DNA of 64,000 nt, taken from positions 26,479,501-26,543,500 of the forward strand of contig CM043700.1 in the NCBI GenBank assembly GCA_023935145.1, given 5' to 3'. The position numbers and the translations under genes were made by a program. Under the pieces are notes generated by a model. That model saw nothing but the letters and a program-made list of their open reading frames with translations, did not search any database and had not been told where the DNA came from. The stretch comes from Bretschneidera sinensis (Eukaryota > Streptophyta > Magnoliopsida > Brassicales > Akaniaceae). Shown here one piece after another: positions 45,747 to 57,560 of this stretch (position 1 is the first letter of the stretch; each line of letters starts with the position of its first letter).

Positions 45747-48700
45747 ATGTCGATTGGATCACGGATTGAAATCGAGAAGTTCGAAGGGAAGAGCTTCGAG
45801 TTACGGAAACTAAAAATGAAGGATCTACTCGTGGATAGGGATATGTAGATGGTGATAGTCGATGAGATACCGAAGAGTACGACATCCAAGGTAGAGGCAT
45901 CACCGGTGGTGATTTTGACATCATCTTCAGCGACCATCACGGAGTGGGAGAAGCTCGATCGGAAAGCACGAAGTCCGATTTGGCTGTGCTTGATCGATTT
46001 TGTCAATGTTTTTGGAGAAAAGATTGTGAAAGATCTCTGGAAAAAGTTGGAAAGCCTTTATTAAAGTAAATCTCTGGTAAACAAACTGTTTCTGCGAAAG
46101 AAGTTGTACAACCTTCGGATAGCTGAGAGCGATTCTTTCTCTGTTCATCTACATGAGTTTAACACTTTGATAGGTCAGTTATTATCTATCAGTGTTGATG
46201 TGACGGATGATGATAAGGCTATTACACTGCTATGTTCACTGCTTGATTCGTGGGATAACTTGATAGTTACGATTGGTAGTGGTACGACTGATCTGTCTTT
46301 TGAGAATGTCGTGGCAGTCTTATTGTCTGAGAAGATGAGGCTGTAAGGTACAGAGAACTCGTCAAAGAATGTCTTATCTGTGAGAGGGAGAACCCATGAT
46401 AAAGACTATAAGTGGTTTAGTGACAAAACCCAAGTTCAGCGAAAGATCGAAAAGTAAGGATAAATCTGGGTTGAAGTCTTGGAAGTGTAAGAAGCTTGGG
46501 CATCTAAAAAATGAGTGCAGAAGTAAGAGTGTGAACCCTGAAAAATGGACAGGTGAGAGATCAGCTTCAGGAAACAAGGACCAGTATGATGATGATGTCG
46601 GTGACTTAAATATGGCATCTGTTTAGCTCAATCAGATCAGAGTGTTTGGATAATTAACATAGGAGCATCCTTTCACATGACACCTCACAGGGACTGGTTT
46701 CATGAGTATGAAAAATTTGATGGGGGAAACGTTTTATTGGGAGATAACTCTTCGGTGAAAATTATTGGTCGTGGAAAGGTAAAGTTGAGGATGAATGATG
46801 AGACAGTCAGAACAGTTCCATGCGTGATGTATATTTCAGGTCTCAGTGGGAACCTGATGTCAGTCAGCAAGATGGCAGATGGAGGAGTGAATTTCAGCTG
46901 TGATAAAAATTCGTGCAAGATGACTTATGGATTGTTAGTAATTGCACAAGGTGTTTGGTATGGTATACTCTACAAGTTGTTGGGAAGTACAATACAAAGT
47001 CAGTGTAGTGGAGGTTTTATTTCTGAGAAAGCGACTGATAATGAGGCAATGTCTTCTATATTGTGGCATCAGAGGCTAGGGCATATCCGTGAAAAGGGAC
47101 TATCTAATTTATCGTCAAAGTAGATGGTAAAGGGAGTCCCAAATTACTCAATGGGATTCAGTTTTTGTGATCATTGTCTACATGGCAAGCAGAACTGTGT
47201 GAGGTTTAAGTTCGCTGGCACGAGGGCAAAGAGCATTCTGGATTTAATACATAGTGAAGTGTTTGGGCCAGTTCCGGTCAAATCTCTTGGAAAATCAAGG
47301 TATTATGTCTCTTTCATTGATGATTTTTCAAGGTACGCATGGATTTATTTCATTAAGAGTAAAGCTGAAGCATTTGATAAGTCCCGTGAGTTTAAAACAT
47401 TGGTAGAAAATCATATGGAAAGAAAGATAAAGATGTTGAGAACAAATAATAAAGGGTAATTTTTCTCAAACAAGTTTGAGAAATTCTGTGTGGCAAATGG
47501 CATTGCAAAACAGAAAACAAGTCCATATACACCTCAACATAATTGGGTGGCCGAGAGACTCAATCAGTCACTCATGGAGAAATCGATGAGTATGCTGAGT
47601 TGTGCAGGCTTGGAGCCTACATCAGCTTTACAGGATTAGACACCGTTTGAGGTGTGATGCTTATATGCATGTGCCAAAATAAAAGAGGAACAAACTTGAT
47701 AGCAAATCAGTGAAGTGCATCTTTATTGGTTATAAGGATGAGGTCAAGGAATATAAGTTATGGAATCCAGAAAACAAAAGTATAGTTTACAGTAGAGACG
47801 TTGTGTTCAGCGAAACATAAAAAGATGTGACGGTTGTCCAAGATGTACTGGAACAGCCAAAACAGGTTCAGATTGATCTTAGCTTGAGAGATAAAGAGTG
47901 GGAGACTACCCCACAGACTGCACCAGATACTTCAGATACTAAGTCAGTTGGGTCTGAGCAAGATATTCATGTTTCTGATGTAAAGGATGAAGATTCATAT
48001 GCTAGCTTGGAGGTAGAGATCACACATGTCATAAGGCAATCCACACGTGTTAGGAGACCATCCATCAGGTATTCCCCTAGTGCTTGTAGTGCATTATATG
48101 CTTTAAATATTACTGGTGATGATCCTAGCACAGTGAAAGAGGCAAAAACCTCGGATGATGCAAATCTGTGGGAGTTATGCTATGAAATAAGATATACAAG
48201 CACTGAACAAGAATGAAACATGGAGCCTTATGAAATTGTCTAAAGATGGGAAGACAATTTGGTACAAATGGATTTTCAAGAAGAAAACAAATGTAGATGG
48301 AATGGTTGAAAAGTACAAGGCACGTTTGGTTGCAAAGGGGTACTTGCAAATAGAGGGAATTGACTATGGTGAGACATTTTTCCTGGTAGAAAAGTTGACA
48401 TCTATCAAATGTGTCTTATCCATGGCAGCTGCTTATAATCTAGAGGTTGAGTAACTGGATGTGAAGACAGTTTTTCTTCATGGGGACTTAGAGGAGGAAA
48501 TTTACATGAAACAGCCTGAAGGCTTTGTAAGCAAAGGCAAAGAAGAGTTGGTTTGTAAATTGAAGAAGTCTTTGTACGGACTAAAACAATCACCATGGAT
48601 GTGGTACCAGAAGTTTGATATATATGCCATTCAGCTTGGGTTCACTCGCAGCTATGCTGATCACTGCGTCTACGTGAAAAAGTTAGGGGTTGATTTTGTT

Positions 48701-49590
48701 ATTTTAACCTTGTATGTTGATGATATGCTGTTGATTGGAAATAACAAGAAGATGATTAGCACTGTGAAGGCATTATTGGCAAGACAGTTTGACATGAAAG
48801 ACCTAGGGCCAGCAAACTTTATCTTGGGTATGTAGATAAAGAGGGCTCATGAAAATCGAAAACTGTGGCTAAGTCAGAAGAAGTATATTGAAGAAGTGTT
48901 GAAGAAATTCAATATGTCTGATAGCAAGCCGGTAGAGACTTCCATGCCTTTGGGAACCAAGTTATCTGCAGAATAATGTCCGAAGACGGAGGAAGAAGCT
49001 GAAGATATGGCACACGTACCTTTTGCTAGTGCGGATGGAAGCTTGATGTACGCCATGGTGTGTACGAGACCAGATATTGCCCAAGTAGTGGGAGTATTGA
49101 GTAGAAATATGTCTAATCTTGGGAAAGAGCATTGGACTACAATCAATAAAGTTCTTAGATATCTTCGTGGCATGTCAGAGTTTGCATTGTGTTATGGAGG
49201 TATGAGAGGTAAGAAGAATCTTGATATTGTAGGTTAGTTGATGCTGATTGGGGAGGAGACATTGATAGCAGGAGGTCTATAAGCGGGTATGTGTTCAATT
49301 TGTTTGGTGAGGAAGTGAGTTGGATGAGCAAAAGGCAAAGTGTTATTGTCCTTTCATCTACAGAAGCAGAGTATATGAAAATAACTCATGCTAGAAAGGA
49401 AATGGTTTGGCTTCAAATGTTGTGTGCTGAGCTTGGGTTTAAACAAAAAGCAGTGAATATGAAATGTAACAATTAAGGTGCTATCTTCTTAGCAAATAAT
49501 CTTGCATTTCATTCACGGACGAAGCACATTGATATCCAATATCACTTCATCCGGGAAAAGATTGAAGAAAATGTAATAATCTTGGAGAAA
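45747..49590 (+). pseudogene. Copia gag-pol, multiply disrupted
   Basis: Recognisable parts in order: gag with an UBN2-type region (about 45747-46350) and a degenerate zinc knuckle (about 46480-46530); a protease region (about 46640-46900) in which the usual DSGA catalytic motif reads NIGA, so the Asp is missing; a GAG-pre-integrase WHQRLGH motif (about 47060); the integrase core (FIDDFSRY, about 47310); reverse transcriptase (about 48240-48900) with the YVDDM active-site motif (about 48715); and RNase H (about 49210-49560). The frame is broken by several stops and shifts, for example near 45846, 46061, 46344, 47121, 47457, 48214, 48452 and 49235. No intact polyprotein is possible as the sequence stands. 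Confidence 0.85.
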
Positions 49591-49724
49591 GTCGATATAT
49601 CAATGAACAATGCATATTTCTTGACTATGGCAATTAATCTAGAAAAGTTTGAGTGGTGTGCTACTGAGATGGACTTGAAGAAACAGAGTCTTAGGAAATT
49701 TTCCATGTGTGTAAAGTATTTACC

Positions 49725-49735
49725 AAGTGGGAGAT
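49725..49735 (+). other. Copia polypurine tract
   Basis: AAGTGGGAGAT lies directly before the partial 3' LTR and is the usual plus-strand priming site of plant Copia elements. Confidence 0.75.
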
Positions 49736-49795
49736 TGTTAGAGTTGGTGCACACTTCACGGGACTAAATCTATAGAACCCTGGATGAACATGGGG
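49736..49795 (+). repeat. Truncated Copia 3' LTR
   Basis: It starts TGTTAGAGTTGG after the purine tract. It follows the LTR for about 55-60 bp, then breaks into GC-rich filler (about 49796-49834) that is not part of the LTR. Confidence 0.8.
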
Positions 49796-49834
49796 GACCC
49801 ACTCCCCGGAGAGCGAGCAGGGGTTAGGGGAGTT

Positions 49835-49900
49835 AATTTATGACTATTAACTTGTGCATTGAACAAAGATTCATCTTAACCTATAAGTTTCTATCTCTAC
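49835..49900 (+). repeat. Duplicated 66-bp left flank of the Copia element
   Basis: It is nearly identical to 45291-45356 (AATTTATGACTATTAACTTG through CTATCTCTAC), including the TCTAC target duplication at its end. Its partner lies outside the element, upstream of the 5' LTR. Confidence 0.9.
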
Positions 49901-50262
49901 TGTTAGAGTTGGCACATACTTCACGGGATCAGATCTATATAACCCCAGATGAACATGAGGTCCCGCTCAGGCCATGTACATGAGTTGGACCTAGTTTTTT
50001 GCTTGACGGTTTGGGCTTGGGCCCATGAATAGTCGTAGTTCTGCAGCAGAAACGAAATCCTAATTAAACCCTAATTAGGACGTCTTAAGTTGTTTATAAA
50101 TACTATTTATGTACTGAGCATTGTAACGAGAGATTAGTGAGGTTGATAATAAGAAACTTCTGGTAGGATGTAGCCCTATTTTGGGGTGAACCTGGTTAAA
50201 TCTTGTCATTTTTTTTTCTTTTTGTTTATAATTCGTGTGATTGACATGTCTCGAATCGTTCA
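49901..50262 (+). repeat. Full Copia LTR (362 bp), right side
   Basis: It starts TGTTAGAGTTGG, ends CGAATCGTTCA and is followed by TCTAC, matching the left target duplication. It looks like the original 3' LTR or a solo LTR of the locus. Confidence 0.88.
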
Positions 50263-50267
50263 TCTAC

Positions 50268-51275
50268 AAGCTTTCTAAGAGACAATATTCTCATACATTT
50301 TGAGGTATTTTTTATCTTGAGATCTTTTATTATTCCTTTTATGTTGGAGTAAAGAGGATGTTATTTTGGTGGAGTTTACATCTAACTTGTGTAAGTTAGG
50401 TTGGTAAGGTGTACAATGATGATTGGGTTTATTGTATCGTGGGACGGTACGCTAAGAAACTATATGCACTGGTACCAATACTGAAAGGGTGCATATTGTT
50501 TGAAAGAGGGACTTAGGTTGTACATCAATCTCCGTTATCCTGATCATATTGGAATAATGATAAACTTATTTTATGTATTCTTGAGACAAGATTAATGTAG
50601 TATGTTTCACACTTTCTTCTTTCACGTAAGATAATTTGAGTTAATTATCTTGTTCTTTATTTTTATAATTTTAATTATGAATTTCACTAATTTTTTTTTT
50701 TCATTTTATAGCCAAATGAACAACATTTATTGTTCATAAAAAAATCTTAATTATATAAAGCATTGAATTTTTTTTGTCAAACAATTACTTAAGAGAATTT
50801 TAATTTTAAGAGGTAAAAATAATTATTGATATTTTTGTCCGGTGAATGTTTTATACCTTATTCATGTGCACACATAGATAAGTATTATAGATAAATTAAC
50901 AAAACAAAATATCTCACCAATGAATTAAATTTCAGCTACATTTCAATTATTTATTATTTAGATACCACTTATATATGTGTGAAAATACTACTAAAATGTT
51001 CTTTTAATTTTAATTGAATTATATATTTGTAGAATGGAGATTATAGATAATCTTAAATTTGTTTACTACTTAATTTTATTGGACTTTTTTTTTTATGTTG
51101 AGCTTCTATTAAGTGTTTTTTTTGTTGATTTGAATTTTATAATCAAATTACGTTGTTTAAATAAATATAATTTTATCCAAAAAAAAGTCTTACACCACTT
51201 TTATATATCCAAGTATGAAATTTTGACTAATTGAGTTAGTTATTTTTGTATAGTAATAATTTTGTCCCCACTAAG
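50268..51275. other. AT-rich intergenic region, nothing recognised
   Basis: I see no supported gene, repeat or hairpin of note. The sequence is T-rich with short open frames only. Confidence 0.5.
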
Positions 51276-51832
51276 CTAAAAATTTGAGACTTCCACATAT
51301 GGATATCGGGATATGGCCTTGCACAACCTTGCCAGGTGCAATCCCCAATGTGGATTCTGGTTACCCATTGAGCTACCATCAGTATTTAATTTATAGAAAG
51401 ATGGCTCAGGGGCGGCACAAATAGAGATCGGATGTGTTTGAAGCCTGCTAATGGATCTGCCATATGTAAAAGGACTATCTTGGCCAACGTAGGAGATTTC
51501 CAGATATTTAACCATGTAGCCTACCCATGGACCATCCGGTGGGTGATATTTGTAAAGGAGGGGCCAATACCCATCTTTAACTGAATACGGTCTATTTGTA
51601 GGAGGGTTCCACTGACGTTTATCTTGACGAGGAAACAAATGAATATTAATAGGGATACCCTTGATTCTCTGTATAACACTTCTAGGCAGGAGGTTTGTAA
51701 CTGAGTGTAGATCCCAACGTTTATAGGTTGGGTAAATAAATTGGCTGACCCTCATTGGGGTTAAAGTACATGAATTAACCTGGGATCTAAGAGTTGCATT
51801 TCCCACCCAAAAGTCAATTTCACTTCCATTCC
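51276..51832 (-). pseudogene. LINE-type fragment: linker and start of RNase H domain
   Basis: The minus strand reads FWVGNATLRS, then WDLHSVTNLLPRSVIQRIKG and RQWNPPTNRPYSVKDGYW. These match the region between reverse transcriptase and zf-RVT of plant non-LTR retrotransposons. It then jumps to EPSFYKLNTDGSSMGNQNPHWG, the start of the RNase H-like (RVT_3) domain with its first catalytic Asp. The zinc-binding part between the two is deleted. The reverse transcriptase itself is not present upstream. Confidence 0.75.
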
Positions 51833-52297
51833 CTACAGTCCACTTCAGATGATTCCTAAGCTCTCGTAATTAATGTTTTACATGGAACTCTCTGCATATC
51901 ATTCAGTCAACCTCTAATCAACCCATCGATCAAATCGTTATTTGATAAGTACTTAAATACAATTTAAGACACAAAATCTTACAGCTGTTTGAAGGTTTAA
52001 ATTCATTTGATTATTTGAGTAACGTGTTTTGTTGTAAAAAATAAAAAATGACATAATTACTTATAAATGAATATCAGATATATAAAAAGTTTGTAATTAC
52101 TTTATAAAAAATGGAGTCAAATTTAAGATTTTCCTTTTCAGTTCTACTTAATCAACAAAATCTATATATAATTAGTGATAATTAGCGGCTTGGATGCTTT
52201 GAAATCTTAAAATCAAGTTCTTCATGACAGTAGTTTCCTTTAAAAAAACCGTTGTGATGTGAGGTGAGAGAAAATATGGGTAAGTTAGAGTCTATAG

Positions 52298-52530
52298 TTG
52301 TCACATGTACTGAAAGGTGAGGAAGCTGTTGCACTTTGCATTAGAGGAAGGGTTCACTCATTTAATGGTGGAATCAGATTGTCTACAATTGGTACAACCA
52401 AGCACTCAAGTTCAGCGAGGAATGCTTGGCCTCGTATGGGGAAGTTATCGCAGATGTCAATCATCTCTCCTCTTTATTTGCCTCTTTTAGTTTTTATCAT
52501 AATGGTAGAACCGCCAATGAAGTGGAAGGT
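52298..52530 (+). pseudogene. RNase H-like (RVT_3) domain end fragment
   Basis: On the plus strand, EEAVALCIRG is followed after a frameshift by ASYGEVIADVNHL and then FASFSFYHNGRTANE. These fit the middle and end of the plant RVT_3 domain, with its conserved histidine and AN-E/V-AH ending. It is the opposite strand from, and complementary in content to, the start of the same domain at about 51350-51420. Confidence 0.6.
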
Positions 52531-52803
52531 GATTTTTGGCAGTTTAGAGGATACAAAAGAATGCATCTCACATGGAGGTGCAAATGGGCTGTGCCCCTAA
52601 ACAAACTAGGCAGTGTTGATAAAGTCATGTTGGGCAATTTAGAGGATTCAAAAGATTGCCACTGTCACATAGCGTGGTGGGCCTAATTTTTTTTAGATTC
52701 GCGACACTACACGGTATGACATGAAATTCAACACGGCTCATAACATTTAATTAAATTTAAAATTACATAAAATTTGATGTTATTAAAATGATGAGTCGAG
52801 AAT

Positions 52804-53038
52804 AATTAGATGGTGAGAAATTTGATATTTTAGAATGGTGAGAGAAAAATGAACATTATTACTCTATTCTTAGCATAATAGCACGTAACCTACTAATTGT
52901 TCTAGTTTCTATCATAGTATCGGAACAAGCTTTTAGTACAGGTTCTAAAATTTTAAATGAATTGCGATCAAGACTATTACCGGAAACGTTGCAAATGCTA
53001 GTATGCACAAAAAATTGACTAGATTTAAAAGATCGTAC
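52804..53038 (+). pseudogene. hAT transposase C-terminal dimerisation fragment
   Basis: The plus-strand frame gives FDILEW-stop, then HYYSILSIIARNLL, VSIIVSEQAFSTGSKIL, LRSRLLPETLQ and LVCTKN-stop. This is the hAT C-terminal dimerisation pattern: YP-LS-hAR, then S-AFS-G, then R-L-P-T-x-h-hC. Both stops (TGA) fall where the family usually has Trp. No upstream catalytic part is visible. Confidence 0.8.
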
Positions 53039-53039
53039 A

Positions 53040-55430
53040 AGTATTATATTAAAGAAATATCAATATAGCGGATCGAGTGACGATTGAATAGATCAATAAT
53101 GAGGAAAACTTTGTAACCCTTTGCCCGCAAGATTATAAACGGTGAAAAAACTAAAAATAATAAGAATATTTTTTTAAAAATTTTTAAAGTTTCTAAATCG
53201 TTTTTTTTATATTTCACTCATTTGTAAGTCATTTCATTTTCTTTGTTTATTTTATATATTGTTTTTGTAAGTTATTTATTTGAAAGATATTTAGAACATG
53301 TAATTTTTAAGTTATTTGTTTATATTGTTATTTTTGTTCAATTTATAAGTTATTTGTAATATTTAACTTTATCAATAAAATGATTGTTTTTCTATATAAT
53401 TATAAGCATTCAATTCAATATTATAAATTTTTTTTTATTATTTTAAAAAAAACAATATATACCGATGAGACCTACGAACTGATATGATATGACCCAATAA
53501 CCATGCGGGCTTTGGGTCATATCGGACCTATATTATTAAAAATTTAACACAGCACAGAAAATAAAGAGACACAAAGCACAAAAAAGGGGAACCATGAACC
53601 CTCACACATAAAAATTTGATGTTTTCCCATGAGCTTCGTAAGCCACTACATTATGATTATGATATTGTGCTTTATACATGATTTCATGATCGTTCTAAAT
53701 AATTAATCCATTCTCAGGGAGGGATCTTTTGTTTTTTGGTTGTGTTTCGGTTTGTCTAATCAGGGAAAAAACACAATAATTTAATCTACTTTTGAACAAA
53801 GTTGTTGGTATGTATATAAATTGAGACATTATCATCGCGACCCCACAATAAGACGCTTAAGCTGCAACACCATTAATCGTAGCCAGTTTTATAATTCTTG
53901 AAAATGGTGTTATCCAACTTCTATATATATGGATTTTATGAATTGTAGTTTGCTTGGAAATGTAATTTTTCTAAAATTAAGACCCCGAAAAGAAAAACGA
54001 TTGATAGGAAAGGAAGGAAAAACTAAAATGGATCATTTTAGTAATGTTCCTAAGATTTTCATTTTATCTTCGCTGTAATAAAAGTATTGGACCTTGGTTT
54101 CATGATGGGAGTTGTAGCTTATTTGCCACAAGCAAAGAACTTAATTACTTGAAGCAGTTTTTTTTACATTGATGGGAATCGGGGATCAAACCCAATATCT
54201 TAAATGGAAGATTTGAAGGTAACTGCTAAAAAATAAGCTAGTTGGAATCAATTGAAATAACTTTTGCACTAGGGAAATTCCTAACATTGGTTCGATCTTC
54301 AGCTGTAGATGTAATTTAGTGGTCACCTTTACCGTCTGTACTAGCTTGAAAAGTTTTTTTTTTTAGGATTTTGATTGAAATTTTCCATTAATTTTTTTAA
54401 TTAATTTAAAAAAAATAATTTTTTATTTTATAGTTGTTTATTTTAATAAGAGTATAATAGTAATTTTTTACTGGATGATTACTTGTTCTAATAGAAGTAG
54501 TAGTAATAGTCTCTTATGATGATAATCTTTTTTTATCAATATTACGAAGGGATTGAGACACACTCATAATTCTCATATATATTGTAAACTAGAGGGGTTA
54601 CCATTAGAGTTAGGATGAAAGTTTTTAGTGTATTGAGGTTTTGGGTTATCAAGTAAATAAGACACTTACAACTAGAGTTAGGTTAAGAGTTTTGGTTGTA
54701 TTGAGACTTTTGAGTTGTGAGATAGTAAGAATTTAACAATTTTGTTCTTCCTAAAGTTATAATTAAAGATTAATAACGTAGTAAATTTATTTGTTGACGT
54801 AAGCAAAAAAGTTATCGAATCACGTTAAATTATAATGTTCTTGCTCTTTATTTTGTTTTTTTATTAAATAAATTTTATTGGTAAAATCTCAATCTTTTTT
54901 AATATTATAATTTGTCAATTAAATTCAAGTTTTTTTTTTTTTTTGTCGTTTACCACTGTGTTGTTTCTTTTGCAATAAATGCTCTGGCAATATTGTGTTG
55001 TTGACACATAGCTATCTATCGTTTTCAAATTCTACCAGCTGCACTATGGGTTAAATGGTAGATGTACTCAGCTTGATAGATGAAATAAATTGGTGGGTCA
55101 GTAGTAGGCAGTTTTGTGGTCCTGAAACCACGGAAAGACAAGCTTCCAGCGAAACCAGAGAAAGACGAGCCGATAAATAATACAGCTACCCTATTTTTTT
55201 TTTGCTTTTTTGAGTGTCATGCAATGACATTGAATGCGGAGATCGCTGCAAGTGAAAAAAATATTAGGTCCGCAGATTGTTACTGCTGGACTACTGTGCG
55301 CCCTGTACTGAGACAAATGTATTAAAAGGCGGTGGTGAGGTCCATGGTGTAATGTGAATCAAAAATGCTTCGGGGTATTCCTCATTTAGGTGCTTTGTTC
55401 ATTGAAAGTTAGTTTAAGGTAATTTTTAAG
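53040..55430. other. AT-rich intergenic region, nothing firm
   Basis: No coding region is supported. The less AT-rich patch at about 55080-55340 opens a short frame starting VLKPRKDKLPAKPEKDEP, but I recognise no family and no homologous exon nearby. Two diverged repeats of about 70 bp lie near 54600-54720 (TTAGAGTTAGG, then GTATTGAG). Confidence 0.45.
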
Positions 55431-55445
55431 CCTTATGTAATTTTT

Positions 55446-55571
55446 TTAAAAAATTTAAAATTTTTAAAAAAATACAAATTAAAAGCTCGAACCTTTAGGT
55501 ATTATGTCCCGTGAAGTTTTTTTTTTAAAAAACTTAAAATTTAAAAAAAAACAAATTAAAAGCTCGAACCC
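55446..55571. repeat. Tandem repeat of about 80-bp period
   Basis: AAAAA-TTAAAATTTTAAAAAAA is followed by ACAAATTAAAAGCTCGAACC twice, ending near 55491 and 55570. The GCTCGAACCC ATGACCT ending resembles tRNA-derived sequence, so a SINE-like origin is possible but unproven. Confidence 0.5.
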
Positions 55572-55611
55572 ATGACCTAAAAGTTATAGATCTTAACAAC
55601 TAAACTAATAC

Positions 55612-55985
55612 TTATTATGATATTATTACACTTCATAAATATAGATTACATGTTATCTAGTTTAATAATAAGTACAAATTATTTAATTAATCACTTACAA
55701 ATTACAAATTACAACAATATAAAAATATAAGTTATACTCCATATAATTTATATATAAATATATATTAATATTTATAAAATTATAATTATCACGCTATAAA
55801 GAGTTAGTAAAGTATTAAATGTTGATAAAAATTAATTAATTAAAAATATTTTTATTTTTATTATTCTAATTAATTATTTATTATTTTATTAAAATTTTGA
55901 AACGTCTCAACACTTCGAGGCTTACGTCCGAACACTTCAAGACAAAACATCTCACCCAATGCTTTCATATCTAAAAATAGTGATA
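55612..55985. repeat. Dispersed AT-rich repeat, copy 2
   Basis: It aligns in the same orientation with 28845-29252, from GATATTATTACACTTCATAAATA through the GC-richer end (AACACTTCGAGGC, CAAAACATCTC). The family is not recognised. Confidence 0.65.
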
Positions 55986-56100
55986 GAGACTTAGTTTCTT
56001 ATCTCCTCTTCTTAATTATCTGTCTCTTAAGAAGGGAAATAATCATGAAATAACCTCAGAAATTCTTTGTTGCATCATATACAAATCAAATATTTATATT

Positions 56101-56213
56101 GATCGAAAACTTGATTAATAATTTTTAAAAAATTTATTAATAAATTTTATATATATTAAATTAATATTATTAATAAAAAAAATTTAAATTATCAACCAAA
56201 TTTTGAACCGATG
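56101..56213. repeat. Foldback, related in form to 2533-2712
   Basis: The arms 56101-56150 and about 56160-56213 are imperfect reverse complements (AAAACTTGATTAATAATTT against AAATTATCAACCAAATTTT). They share the central TTATTAATA-rich pattern with the foldback near 2.6 kb. Confidence 0.45.
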
Positions 56214-56400
56214 CATGCGGACAAGAAAGTAATAAAGCAGCTAATGGTAACAATGCCGGTATACGTCCTGGGCCATCGTTGGATCCTACACAAGGGCAAT
56301 TAACATTACGTGTAAAACTTTGCCCAAAATAAAATAATGAGGAATCATAAAAAGCAACGATCAATACCTATTACTAAAGTTTATCGTAGCTTAATTTACA

Positions 56401-56431
<31 letters not shown>

Positions 56432-57460
56432 AATCTGTAAGAAGCGAAAAATATTCAATGAATTATAATTATTTAAGGGATGCAGTTTTTATTTTATAAT
56501 TATTTGACTATATAAAAATAATATTATAATTCTAAAAGAATTTGGATTAATATAATTTTTTATTATTTTATTAGAACTTTGATTGCTATAATCTTCCATT
56601 GTTCTATTATGGATTTAGATTGATATAATCCTCTATTTATTATTAGAATTCAGACTGCTATAATTTTTTATTTTTATTATAATTTTAATTAAGTCTAAAT
56701 ATGGTGTATATTTTTTGAAAAACAAGATACGTGTATTTAAATAAAACATGTTAATTAGTACATCTGAACGTTATATAAAAATCTTATAGTTGTACTTTGT
56801 TAAAAAAAATTCAGTTTATTCATCTCACTTCTCTAAAAAAAATAGTATCATTACGAAAAGAGAAAATTCATTACATAAAAGTGTAAACAATATTTAAAAA
56901 AAAAACATGTTAATTAATACGTATAAACATTATATAAGAATATTATGGTTGTATTTTGTTCAAAAATTAAAGTTTATTCGTAGCTCTTTTCTCAAAAAAA
57001 AAAGAGTATGGTTACTCAAAGAGAAAATCTAACTTAAATGAATACTTATCTTGAATAAAGAGAATGTGCATAATTTTTTTTATCGATGTAATTTCAGTTA
57101 GTATATTAACACAAGATCGAAGTATTGTTTTTCAAATTACGTTAAGAATACACAAATTATTAAAAAAAAATCTTTAAAAAAAGAGCTGAAAAAAAAACAT
57201 TTTCAATAACTAAACGTACCATTAGCATCTAAACATTAGATTCAATATTATTTATTTCAAATATTCTAAATATGAGAAGCGAATTGAATTTTATAATTTT
57301 ATATGAAAAGTGCTAAAATTTATTTCAATTTATTTACAAATAATTTTTTCAAACTTTATTTAAAAATGAAATAGAGTAAATTTCTCCTTCGCTTCCAAAC
57401 ATGTGTTAAGGAATTGGATCAGAGCCCATAAGAAAGAAAAGGCCCAACTAAGCATAAACG
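56214..57460. other. AT-rich intergenic region upstream of the TDRD3-like gene
   Basis: There is a TA microsatellite at about 56406-56431. The minus-strand frame at 56170-56364 (containing CPCVGSNDGPGRIPALLPLA) has ordinary composition, but I do not recognise it. Two diverged copies of a segment of about 130 bp occur near 56745-56890 and 56905-57030 (AACATGTTAATTA then TATTATAGTTGTA-TTTGTT-like). No clear TATA box or transcription start is visible for the gene at 57561. Confidence 0.4.
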
Positions 57461-57560
57461 TTTACAATTGGGCTCTGTTATGTTTCCGATGCCCAAACTC
57501 TTTAGCTCCCCCAATAAAAAAACACCATCTATTCACCGTTTGACTCTCAACCGAGAGAAA

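Larger units (their letters stand above)
45357..50262 (+). mobile_element. Ty1/copia LTR retrotransposon with rearranged 3' side
   Basis: The structure from left to right is: target duplication TCTAC (45352-45356); 5' LTR (45357-45705); primer-binding site (45707-45720); internal gag-pol region; purine tract (49725-49735); partial LTR (49736 to about 49790); about 40 bp of GC-rich filler; a copy of the 66-bp left flank (49835-49900); a full LTR (49901-50262); TCTAC (50263-50267). Domain order protease, integrase, RT, RNase H identifies Copia rather than Gypsy. The element is decayed and non-autonomous. Confidence 0.9.

Noticed and set aside
45536..46006. 156-codon minus-strand frame over the Copia LTR and gag
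   Set aside because: It is a shadow on the opposite strand of recognisable gag and LTR sequence.
54165..54195. GGGGATCAAACCC-like string suggesting a tRNA T-arm
   Set aside because: No A box, acceptor stem or anticodon arm can be folded around it.
55116..55325. Possible coding or structured-RNA patch (less AT-rich than surroundings)
   Set aside because: No protein family or snRNA/tRNA signature could be matched. The frame ends in a poly-T-encoded Phe run.
56170..56364. Minus-strand frame with CPCVGSNDGPGRIPALLPLA
   Set aside because: Composition is protein-like, and an organellar or gene fragment crossed my mind, but I cannot name a family, so no claim is made.
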